Shown here: positions 1-7,339 of the stretch, piece after piece | How positions within the stretch are numbered: position 1 is the first letter of the stretch | Layout: each line of letters starts with the position of its first letter | NCBI GenBank assembly: GCA_900543055.1 | Contig: UQQI01000013.1 | Location: 1-31,627, forward strand | Direction: 5' to 3' | From: an uncultured Mollicutes bacterium | Lineage (GTDB): Bacteria; Bacillota_I; Bacilli_A; RF39; UBA660 | Length of the DNA: 31,627 nt | Notes under the pieces: generated by a model | Told to the model about the DNA's origin: nothing | Seen by the model: only the letters and a program-made list of their open reading frames with translations | The model's database searches: none | Translations under genes and position numbers: made by a program

Positions 1-91
1 GAAAATAAATTAAATTAATATTAAATGCATAATAAAAAGTTATATTTCAATAAAATCTATAATCTATTGGTATTTCTCTTATTAAAAATAT

Positions 92-100
92 TGTGATAAC
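92..100 (+). promoter_or_regulatory. Possible extended -10 promoter of the first sigma-like gene
   Basis: TG (92-93), one base, then GATAAC (95-100), 34 bases before the start codon. No convincing -35 lies at normal spacing (TTGGTA at 67-72 is 22 bases away). It resembles the TGT-TATAGT element before the second paralogue. The rest of 1-133 shows no gene. Confidence 0.35.
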
Positions 101-133
101 ATTTATATTGTTCAAAAAAGGGGGAAATTTAAA

Positions 134-1087
134 ATGAAAAATGAACAAATTTTAGAAAATTGGCACTTACAATTTAAAGACCAAAAGAAATTAAACTTTG
201 AAGAGGCAAAAGAATTATTAAAACTTGCATCCAAAGAAACTGACGAATTATTAAAAAAACAATATTATGATAAAGTTATTTTAGGTACTGAACATGTAAT
301 ATATGAATATCTAAAAAACTCTAAATTATATTTATTATCAAGTACAGAAATAAATACTGAAGATATAATTTCAGCAACATACGAATCTTGGATTGAATGT
401 ATAAATGAAGGTTTATTATTAGAAAAAAATGGATATAGTTTAATAACGCAAAGTAATAAATTTAATGAAAAAATAAAGGTTAAACTTGGAATCAAATCTA
501 CATTTAAAAATAGTAAAATAAAAGGCAAAATCGCAGAATATTTTATAAAGTATTACAAAGCAATAAATAATGGTAAACAAGAAGATACTGCAAATATATT
601 TAAAGAATTAAATGAAATAACTAAAAATGATAAAACATCAACTCAATATGACTTTTATTCATTATTTCAAAATATAGCACAATATCTAGAAGAAAATACT
701 AACGATAAACAGTTAACAGCAACAAACATAAAAAAATATATTGAACTAATTCTTAATAATACTATTTATACTAGTGAAAATGAATCTAATTTAGATTCAG
801 AAGATATTCTCGAAAATAATATTGAAGAAATGATATTTCAAAATGATTTTAATGAAGTATTTAAAAATCTAACACCTAGAGAACAACAAACAATTTATTA
901 TATATATTTCATGTCAAAGGATGATGATGAAAATTCAGTAAGAAAAAGCAGAACTGAATTAGCAAAAATACTTAATGCAACACCAAAGAGAGTTAAACTT
1001 ATTCAAGAAAAAGCACTAAGAAAACTAAGACAACCATCACGTTTAAGAAAATTAAATGGTTATTATGAAAAGTCTCATAAACATTAA
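134..1087 (+). CDS. Divergent sigma-70 family protein, copy 1
   Basis: A 317-aa protein that probably binds RNA polymerase core and selects promoters. The C-terminus from about residue 246 is a clear sigma region 4: LTPREQ, then a helix-turn-helix, then QEKALRKLRQPSRLRKL, close to the SigA-type end EAKALRKLRHPSRSRKL. Residues about 50-90 resemble region 2.1-2.2 (core-binding helix with EDIISATYESWIE). The aromatic region 2.3-2.4 motifs that melt and read the -10 element are not recognisable, and residues 90-200 are a lysine-rich helical stretch. ATG preceded by AAAGGGGG. The next gene is a paralogue with a near-identical 5' leader and N-terminus. Sigma homology is well supported at the C-terminus only; which promoters it serves is unknown. 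Confidence 0.75.
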   Translation: MKNEQILENWHLQFKDQKKLNFEEAKELLKLASKETDELLKKQYYDKVILGTEHVIYEYLKNSKLYLLSSTEINTEDIISATYESWIECINEGLLLEKNGYSLITQSNKFNEKIKVKLGIKSTFKNSKIKGKIAEYFIKYYKAINNGKQEDTANIFKELNEITKNDKTSTQYDFYSLFQNIAQYLEENTNDKQLTATNIKKYIELILNNTIYTSENESNLDSEDILENNIEEMIFQNDFNEVFKNLTPREQQTIYYIYFMSKDDDENSVRKSRTELAKILNATPKRVKLIQEKALRKLRQPSRLRKLNGYYEKSHKH

Positions 1088-1116
1088 AGATACTGCTAAA
1101 AACAGTATTTTTTTTA
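1088..1116 (+). terminator. Rho-independent terminator after sigma-like copy 1
   Basis: ATACTG (1089-1094) pairs with CAGTAT (1102-1107), with a possible G-U extension, followed by a run of T. It separates the two sigma-like genes, so the second needs its own promoter. Confidence 0.7.
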
Positions 1117-1167
1117 ATATTAAACTAAATTTTACGAATATTTTAAAAGCAAGCACAAAAAATAGTC

Positions 1168-1204
1168 AACAACTGTTGTTATTGTATATTTTTTTTGTTA
1201 TAGT
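1168..1204 (+). promoter_or_regulatory. Promoter of sigma-like copy 2 with overlapping dyad
   Basis: -35 TTGTTA (1176-1181), 17-bp spacer, -10 TATAGT (1199-1204) with the extended TG at 1196-1197. A perfect inverted repeat AACAAC-T-GTTGTT (1168-1180) overlaps the -35 and could be an operator. Start codon 34 bases downstream, SD AAAGGGGG. Confidence 0.6.
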
Positions 1205-1238
1205 ATAGCCACATTTTAATTAAAGGGGGAATTTTAAA

Positions 1239-2201
1239 ATGAATAATGAACAAATTTTAGAAAATTGGAATTTACAATTCAAAGACCAAAAAAAATTAAA
1301 TATTGAAGAGACAAAAAAACTAATAGAGCTTGCCAATATTACTGATGACGAAGAATTAAAAAAAGAATATTTTAATCAAGCAATATTAGGAACTCAACAT
1401 GTTATTTACAATTATTTAAAAAATTCTAAATTATATTTACTTTCAAGCAGAGAAAATCCTACAGAGGATATCATCGCAACTGTATATGAAGTATGGATGG
1501 AACACATAAAATATACTGATTTAAAAGACAAGAAAAACTTTGATTCAATTATAAACAATAAAAAATTTAGTAATGAAGTAATAAAAAAATTAGGAGTTAA
1601 ACAATCTCTACAAAAAACAAGAAAAAAATCAGATATGTATGAATGCAATAACGCTGCTCTATTCTTATCAAATAAAGATTTAGCAAAATATTTCATTAAA
1701 TATTATACTGCTATTAATGCAGGAAAAAATGAAGAAGAAGTATTAAATGAATTAAACATAAGTGATGATGTAAAGAAAAATATACTAACATTCTTTGAAA
1801 AAATATCTAATTATTTAGAAAATAGTACTGATAAACAAGAATTATCTCCTAAAAACATAAGAAATTACATTGAAATGATAATCACAAATACAATTGCTAA
1901 TGACTTCTTAAGTAATGAAATATTAAGTGTTGATTATAAATACGAGGACAACGTAATTTATAAAGAATTTAATAAAAAAATGGACTTTGCTTTAGGTTCT
2001 TTATCAGAACGTGAAAATAAAGTTATTAAATATCTATATGGAATAGATGGTGAGCAATTAACTCATAACAATGTTGGAAAATTATATAATGTTTCAAAAA
2101 TCAGAATATTACAAATTGAAGCAAAAGCCTTAAGAAAACTAAGACATCCATTCCGTTCACGTGAATTAAAAGATTATAGAGATATAGCTTATAAACACTA
2201 A
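1239..2201 (+). CDS. Divergent sigma-70 family protein, copy 2
   Basis: A 320-aa paralogue of the preceding gene. The first ~35 residues are nearly the same (NEQILENW, LQFKDQKKLN). Residues ~90-160 differ strongly and include an extra stretch of about 15-20 residues. The C-terminus from about 255 is sigma region 4: LSERENKVI, a turn with HNNVGKLYNVSKIRILQIEAKALRKL ending in RHPFRSRELKDY, closer to housekeeping sigma than copy 1. Region 2.3-2.4 is again not evident. It has its own promoter and an SD identical to that of copy 1, and ends at a strong terminator. Probably an alternative sigma or a sigma-derived regulator; partner promoters cannot be deduced here. Confidence 0.75.
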   Translation: MNNEQILENWNLQFKDQKKLNIEETKKLIELANITDDEELKKEYFNQAILGTQHVIYNYLKNSKLYLLSSRENPTEDIIATVYEVWMEHIKYTDLKDKKNFDSIINNKKFSNEVIKKLGVKQSLQKTRKKSDMYECNNAALFLSNKDLAKYFIKYYTAINAGKNEEEVLNELNISDDVKKNILTFFEKISNYLENSTDKQELSPKNIRNYIEMIITNTIANDFLSNEILSVDYKYEDNVIYKEFNKKMDFALGSLSERENKVIKYLYGIDGEQLTHNNVGKLYNVSKIRILQIEAKALRKLRHPFRSRELKDYRDIAYKH

Positions 2202-2232
2202 AAAATACTGGTAAACAAATACCAGTATTTTT
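2201..2232. terminator. Bidirectional terminator between convergent genes
   Basis: A 13-bp perfect stem AAAAATACTGGTA (2201-2213) and TACCAGTATTTTT (2220-2232) with a 6-base loop. A-rich on one side and T-rich on the other, so it works for both the + strand sigma gene and the - strand aminopeptidase gene. Confidence 0.9.
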
Positions 2233-3618
2233 TTAAGCATCTTTTAAGAATGCTTTATAACATTTATATGCTTCATATATATCAGACTTTGAAGTTACTT
2301 CCCATGGAGCATGCATACTAAGTACTCCTACTCCACAATCAATTACACTAACATTTTTATTTGCTAAGATATAAGCAATGGTTCCGCCACCACCAGCATC
2401 TACTTTACCCATTTCTGTAATTTGAAATTTAACGTTATTTTCATCCATAATTTTTCTAAGTTCAGCAATATACTCACAACTAGCATCATTAGAGCCACTC
2501 TTACCACGAGCACCTGTATACTTACAGAATGATACTCCTCTGTTAAAGAAAGTTTCACATCTCTTATTTGAAACATCAGCATAAAGTGGATCATATGCTG
2601 CAGTAACATCACTTGATAACATCTTAGAATTTTTAAATACACGACCAAGTGCTGTAATACTATCATTACCAAGAAGTGAACAAATTTCTCTTAAAGCATC
2701 TTCATAAAATGAAGACTCCATTCCTGTTGCTCCTACACTACCAATTTCTTCTTTATCAACTAAAATACAACTAATAGTTTTACGACACTTACTAATATCT
2801 AAAAAAGCCTTTAGTGAAGTAAATGCACATACCTTGTCATCTTGACCATATGCCATAACCATAGACTTATCAAGTCCAAAATCTCTTGCTTTTCCTGCTG
2901 GAACAACTTCAATCTCAGCAGATAAAAAGTCATCTTCAATAATAGCATATTTTTCTTTTAAAATATTTAAAATATTTTCTTTTACAAGCTCTTCTTTATC
3001 TTTATCATCTAACTTAAGAGGACGACTTCCAATAAGTACATCTAAATTATCACCCATAATTACCTCATCAGCTTCTTTTTTTAATTGTTCGCGACCAAGA
3101 TGTGGAAGTAAATCAGTAATTCCAACAACAGGATCATTATCATCTTCACCGATATTAATAAATACCTTTTCACCTGTTTTTTTAACAACAACTCCATGTA
3201 GTGCTAAAGGAAGTGTTACCCATTGATATTTTTTAATACCACCATAATAATGTGTATCAAAATAAGCAAACTCACTATCTTCATATAATGGAATTGACTT
3301 TAAATCAAGTCTTGGAGAATCAATATGAGCTCCTAATATATTAATTCCATTAGTAATATCTTCGTCACCTATAATAAATAAAGCAACACTCTTATCCCTA
3401 TTATTTACATATACTTTATCACCACTAGTCAATTTATAATTATTTCCAATATAATAATCCAAATTTCTAAAACCATGACTCTCCGCAAGTTTAATGATAT
3501 TTTTAGCTGCTTCTCTTTCAGTCTTACTACTACTTATAAATATTTTATAAGCATCACTAACTTCATTTAATTCGTTAATTTCTTTTTCATTATAATATTT
3601 CCAAGTATTCTTTTTCAT
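2233..3618 (-). CDS. M18 family zinc aminopeptidase
   Basis: A 461-aa cytosolic metallo-aminopeptidase of the aspartyl aminopeptidase/aminopeptidase I family, which removes N-terminal residues from peptides; usual length for bacterial members. Metal-site motifs in order: GAHIDSPRLDLK (H98, D100), GQDDK (258-262), the catalytic/metal pair in DKEEIGSVGATG (E290, E291), SSDVTAAYDP, and a late metal histidine in SMHAPWEV (about 434). No signal peptide. ATG follows GAGGAGGG and an extended -10 promoter. It is separated from mraY by a terminator, so it is a housekeeping neighbour rather than part of the wall operon. Confidence 0.93.
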   Translation of the reverse strand: MKKNTWKYYNEKEINELNEVSDAYKIFISSSKTEREAAKNIIKLAESHGFRNLDYYIGNNYKLTSGDKVYVNNRDKSVALFIIGDEDITNGINILGAHIDSPRLDLKSIPLYEDSEFAYFDTHYYGGIKKYQWVTLPLALHGVVVKKTGEKVFINIGEDDNDPVVGITDLLPHLGREQLKKEADEVIMGDNLDVLIGSRPLKLDDKDKEELVKENILNILKEKYAIIEDDFLSAEIEVVPAGKARDFGLDKSMVMAYGQDDKVCAFTSLKAFLDISKCRKTISCILVDKEEIGSVGATGMESSFYEDALREICSLLGNDSITALGRVFKNSKMLSSDVTAAYDPLYADVSNKRCETFFNRGVSFCKYTGARGKSGSNDASCEYIAELRKIMDENNVKFQITEMGKVDAGGGGTIAYILANKNVSVIDCGVGVLSMHAPWEVTSKSDIYEAYKCYKAFLKDA

Positions 3619-3635
3619 ATACCCTCCTCATTATT

Positions 3636-3644
3636 AGTATATCA
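3636..3644 (-). promoter_or_regulatory. Extended -10 promoter of the aminopeptidase gene
   Basis: On the - strand TGATATACT: TG, one base, TATACT, 18 bases before the start codon. No clear -35, as usual for extended -10 promoters. Confidence 0.5.
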
Positions 3645-3653
3645 CGACTATAA

Positions 3654-3679
3654 AGAAAAAAACATCAAATATGATGTTT
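3654..3679 (-). terminator. Terminator after mraY
   Basis: On the - strand AACATCA, 4-base loop, TGATGTT (3661-3678) followed by a T run. The stem overlaps the mraY stop codon. Confidence 0.8.
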
Positions 3680-4658
3680 AAACCCAAACTCCAAATATTA
3701 TTCCTGCCATTGCAAGTACAAGACCTAATACCCAAAATAATTTAACTATATCAGTCTCACACCAACCAAGCTTTTCAAAATGGTGATGTAATGGTGTCAT
3801 TAAGAATATTTTTTTCTTAAAAACAACAACCCAAAATGTTTGTAAAATAACTGATAATGTCTCTACAACAAAGATAGATGCAACTACAAGTAGCGTAAGT
3901 TCTCTATGAGTAAGTATTGCTATTGCACCCATTACTGCTCCTAAAGCAAGAGAACCTGTATCTCCCATAAATACTTTAGCAGGATGCGTATTATAAACTA
4001 AAAATCCCATTAAACTTCCTACTAACATTAAACTGAAAAGTCCAATATCTTCAAAACCAACTGACAAGGAAATTAATGCAAAAGCAATAAATGCTATAGC
4101 AGAAAGTCCACCAGCAAGACCATCTAACCCATCTGTTAAATTAACAGCATTACTTGCCCCAACTAAAACAAATAATATTGCAAGCCCATATAGCCATCCA
4201 AGTTCTAAATCAATTTTTAGTGTTCCAACAACCCATGCAGTTTGACCACCATTTCTCATATATATATAGAAAAAACCAATAGCAATCAATACCTGCATAA
4301 ATAATTTCTGATAAACTGTAAGGCCCTCATTATTACCTTTCTTTATTGATAGAAAATCATCAAGAAAACCTATAAACGTATATCCAATAAATACCAGTAA
4401 AACAATACCTAAATTAGATGTATAACTAATCTTTCCTGTAATAATTAACAAAAGTGTTGCGAGTAACGTAGGAATTATAAAAATTAATCCTCCCATAGTA
4501 GGTGTTCCCTCTTTTTTTCTATGAGTCTCACCAACAAACACTGATATTCTTTGTCCAACACGCATCTTCTTTAATAATGGAACCATTACTAAACCTAATA
4601 TTGCTGATGACAAAAAACCAATCATAATAACAAATATTGCTTTAGTTAACAATAGCAT
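3678..4658 (-). CDS. mraY: Phospho-N-acetylmuramoyl-pentapeptide transferase (MraY)
   Basis: A polytopic membrane enzyme of about ten helices that transfers phospho-MurNAc-pentapeptide from UDP to undecaprenyl phosphate, making lipid I, the first membrane step of peptidoglycan synthesis. 326 aa, normal length. Seen: the aspartate pair in LDDFLSIKKGNN (D100, D101), NAVNLTDGLDG (170-180), FMGDTGS (D233 region) and the histidine cluster PLHHHFE (291-293). ATG with SD GGAGGAG. It follows the PBP and coiled-coil genes, the usual dcw cluster position for mraY after pbp, with one unknown gene between. A perfect extended -10 lies just upstream, so it can be expressed despite the ICE upstream. Confidence 0.97.
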   Translation of the reverse strand: MLLLTKAIFVIMIGFLSSAILGLVMVPLLKKMRVGQRISVFVGETHRKKEGTPTMGGLIFIIPTLLATLLLIITGKISYTSNLGIVLLVFIGYTFIGFLDDFLSIKKGNNEGLTVYQKLFMQVLIAIGFFYIYMRNGGQTAWVVGTLKIDLELGWLYGLAILFVLVGASNAVNLTDGLDGLAGGLSAIAFIAFALISLSVGFEDIGLFSLMLVGSLMGFLVYNTHPAKVFMGDTGSLALGAVMGAIAILTHRELTLLVVASIFVVETLSVILQTFWVVVFKKKIFLMTPLHHHFEKLGWCETDIVKLFWVLGLVLAMAGIIFGVWV

Positions 4659-4681
4659 GTATACTCCTCCATTCCTTAAAC

Positions 4682-4690
4682 ATTATATCA
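4682..4690 (-). promoter_or_regulatory. Extended -10 promoter of mraY
   Basis: On the - strand TGATATAAT (TG + A + TATAAT), 24 bases upstream of the mraY ATG. A weak TTGGAA lies 20 bases further upstream. It could uncouple mraY from the interrupted PBP gene. Confidence 0.55.
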
Positions 4691-4736
4691 TAAATAATAT
4701 TTTTTTATTCCAAATTAGACAATTTTACTAATAACT

Positions 4737-6422
4737 TTACATAGGATACTCTCCACGCTTTAATACTTTACTATTATTTTCTTCCAAAACTTTCTCTTGC
4801 TCTTCTTTTATTTTTTGCATTTCATATTCTTTTTCTTCTATTTCACTCTTAATTTTTCTTAAATTACTAAGCACTTCGTCTACATCAGGTATTACTCCTA
4901 AATAATCTTTAAACTCATACTCCATTTCATCAAGCATTTTTCTAATTTGACTGCTTGTTTTACTAAGTAGATTTTGAGCATTTTCAATAGAATTCAAACT
5001 ATATTCTAAATCATTACTATAGTCTTCTACTTTTACTACCCTATACTTCTTATTAACTAATTTTGGATGTCTTAAGTTATTTAAAAAATATAAATATAAA
5101 GCAGTATTAGTTGCCATACTCTTAGCAAATCTAGGACCTGGTAAAAAAAGTTGTAAACTAAGAATTCTCATAAGACGTCTGCTCTGTCTATTCATAGCCG
5201 CAACCTCTACTTGAACCTTTTCTGTAACAGTAGTAGCATTCTTTACTTTTTCTCTAACTTCTTTTAATAAGTTCTCTTGCTCATATTGAAATTCTAATAA
5301 ATCTTTATTAATCTTCTTAATATTATAATATTTTTCTTTAAACTCATTAAATTTTCTTTTTTTATCTTCTAATTTTTCTTTCTTCTCAGTTAACTTATCA
5401 TTTAAAGAATCTTTTCTTTTATCAAGTTCATCAATCTTAGAAGCAACCTCTATATATATTGGAGAGTCTTTTATCTTAGAAACAACATTTCCATTCTTAA
5501 ACTCATCCAAATAATCTTCTATTAAAGTATAGATATAATTATCATCATACTTACTAATATCATCTATTTTTATTTTTTGTTTTAACTCTTCCAATTTATC
5601 AATAATAAGAGATAACTTATCAAGTATTATATTAGCCTCATCACTAATTATAATATTGTCACTTTCTTCTTCTAAAATACTATATTCAAATACTAAATTT
5701 CTAAGTTCATATCTAATATTTTTAAGTTCTTTTTCGTATTCCTCAACTATTTTTCTTGATTTTAATTTCTCTATCTTTTCCTTCATATAGTCAGGTAACA
5801 TATCACTATCAATATCTAAGTCTTCTATCGTATCATAAAAAGTATCACTATAATCAGTATCACTACTAATAGAGATACCAGTAAAAGGAGTTAATTTCTC
5901 TTCGTCATTTTTTTTTACTTCTCCATTAATAGAAATTTCATTAGGCTTCTTTTCTGCTTCTGTTGGAAAAAACAATTCTTCAAAAAACGTTTTCTTTTCT
6001 TCTTTTCTAGCCTTTGGTAAATCAACTACTACTTTCTCACCAGTTGGAGTAGTAACTATCTTTTTCTTACTCGTAGCCTCTTCTATAAATTGTTTTTCTT
6101 TTGAATCACTAACATCATAATCTCTATCAAGTTGTGTTATACCATCATTATTTTCTTCAATTATAACACCATCACTTGATACACTTTTCTTACCAGATGA
6201 CTTCTTTCCTGTATCATAAATTGTTTTTATTGTTCCACCAACAACTGCTATTGGTAAAACTTTAATTAAAGTTAACAATTGTTGTTTTTTTACTTTCTTT
6301 TCTAAATCTTTTATTTCTCTTTCTTCTTCATACTCATCTAATTTTTTTCTTTGTTCTCTTTTTATACGAATTCTTCTTTTTTGATCATTGTGACCACCAA
6401 TTTCCCCAATTGTCTCATTCAT
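4737..6422 (-). CDS. Unknown coiled-coil membrane-associated protein between pbp and mraY
   Basis: 561 aa, no family recognised. In order: a basic, charged N-terminus (15-47), a short hydrophobic segment (about 49-69, LLTLIKVLPIAVVGGTI) that may span the membrane, an acidic low-complexity linker (85-210), a long lysine/glutamate coiled coil (about 213-400), a conserved-looking hydrophobic patch (about 415-450, RQSRRLMRILSLQLFLPGP), and a second coiled coil (475-550). It lies 48 bases after the PBP stop and before mraY, co-directional, a place usually without a gene in Bacilli dcw clusters. The context suggests a wall-synthesis or division role, but that is inference. SD GGTGATACT then ATG. 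Confidence 0.75.
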   Translation of the reverse strand: MNETIGEIGGHNDQKRRIRIKREQRKKLDEYEEEREIKDLEKKVKKQQLLTLIKVLPIAVVGGTIKTIYDTGKKSSGKKSVSSDGVIIEENNDGITQLDRDYDVSDSKEKQFIEEATSKKKIVTTPTGEKVVVDLPKARKEEKKTFFEELFFPTEAEKKPNEISINGEVKKNDEEKLTPFTGISISSDTDYSDTFYDTIEDLDIDSDMLPDYMKEKIEKLKSRKIVEEYEKELKNIRYELRNLVFEYSILEEESDNIIISDEANIILDKLSLIIDKLEELKQKIKIDDISKYDDNYIYTLIEDYLDEFKNGNVVSKIKDSPIYIEVASKIDELDKRKDSLNDKLTEKKEKLEDKKRKFNEFKEKYYNIKKINKDLLEFQYEQENLLKEVREKVKNATTVTEKVQVEVAAMNRQSRRLMRILSLQLFLPGPRFAKSMATNTALYLYFLNNLRHPKLVNKKYRVVKVEDYSNDLEYSLNSIENAQNLLSKTSSQIRKMLDEMEYEFKDYLGVIPDVDEVLSNLRKIKSEIEEKEYEMQKIKEEQEKVLEENNSKVLKRGEYPM

Positions 6423-6469
6423 AGTATCACCAAAATAATTTTAACATAATAAATAAAACAAATAAACTT

Positions 6470-7339
6470 TTATTTTAAAAGTATTCTAATTCGAGAACCA
6501 ATCTCTATTTTTTCACCTTCATCTATACTTTGATAAGTTATTTTATCACCATCACCTACAACTTGAACGTCAAAATCACTTAATGATTTCTTAGCCATAT
6601 CAAGACTCATTCCAATAACATTTGGTACAGTAATATATTCTTTATCGTTCCATTCTAATTCTTTTTCAAGTTCTCCATCTTGTTTTTTAATATCTAAAGC
6701 ATCTATTATGTCTAAAAGTATACGTCTTGCAATTGGAGTTGTTGTATAAGATGATAACATAGCTGTATTTTTAGGATTATCAATCGCAAGATATAAAACT
6801 GCTTCTGGTTTATTCGCTGGTACAACACTCATAAATGACATTATATAATTATTAACTAAATATACTCCATTACTACTTTTTTGAGCAGTACCTGTTTTTC
6901 CACCTACTCTATATCCTTCAATATAAGCACTTTTTCCACCACCATAAGCCACAACACTCTCAAGTGCAAGTCGCATTATCTCACTAGTTTTTTCACTAAT
7001 AACACGACGTACCTTTTTTTTAGAAAACTCTTTTACACTACTATTAGTATTAGTACTTATTCCTTTTACAATATAAGGTTTATATAACACTCCACCATTA
7101 ACAACAGCAGAAACTGCAGCCACTTGCTGTATAGGAGTAACACTTATACCTTGTCCAAACGCAGTAGTAGCTAGTTCAACATTTCCAATTTTATTGATTG
7201 GAAACAAAATACCTGTTGCTTCTCCTGAAAGATCAATTCCTGTCTTATTACCAAAACCAAATTTATCAATATAGGAAAATAATTTTTCTTTCCCAAGAAG
7301 TTGACCTAATTTCACAAACCCCGGATTGCTTTGTATCAA
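6470..7339 (-). pseudogene. 3' half of a SpoVD/FtsI-type penicillin-binding protein gene, cut by the ICE
   Basis: The C-terminal part of a class B PBP (peptidoglycan transpeptidase). Present: NPGFVKLGQLLG, which in the family directly follows the SxN motif; FGFGNKTGIDLSGE; the KTGT box (148-151 of this fragment); and one C-terminal PASTA domain (about 232-289, starting YITVPNVIGMSL), as in SpoVD and some FtsI. Missing: the N-terminal anchor, dimerisation domain and catalytic SxxK. The frame upstream reads RVLIQS then NPGF and meets a stop about 20 bases earlier, so the open frame has only a fortuitous TTG start at 7339. The 5' half should lie beyond the right end of the ICE, outside the window. 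The product as it stands cannot be an active transpeptidase. Confidence 0.9.

Noticed and set aside
98..112. AACA-N7-TGTT dyad before the first sigma-like gene as an operator matching the second gene
   Set aside because: Only 4 bases per arm and a different spacing from AACAAC-T-GTTGTT; not distinguishable from chance in this AT-rich DNA.
2400..2672. 90-aa open frame inside the aminopeptidase gene, and other open frames inside larger genes (265-528, 1412-1696, 6881-7087, 7198-7467, 7666-7863, 13294-13527, 19391-19594, 27819-28148, 28947-29324)
   Set aside because: All lie within well-supported genes in other frames, with no ribosome site and low-complexity or meaningless products.
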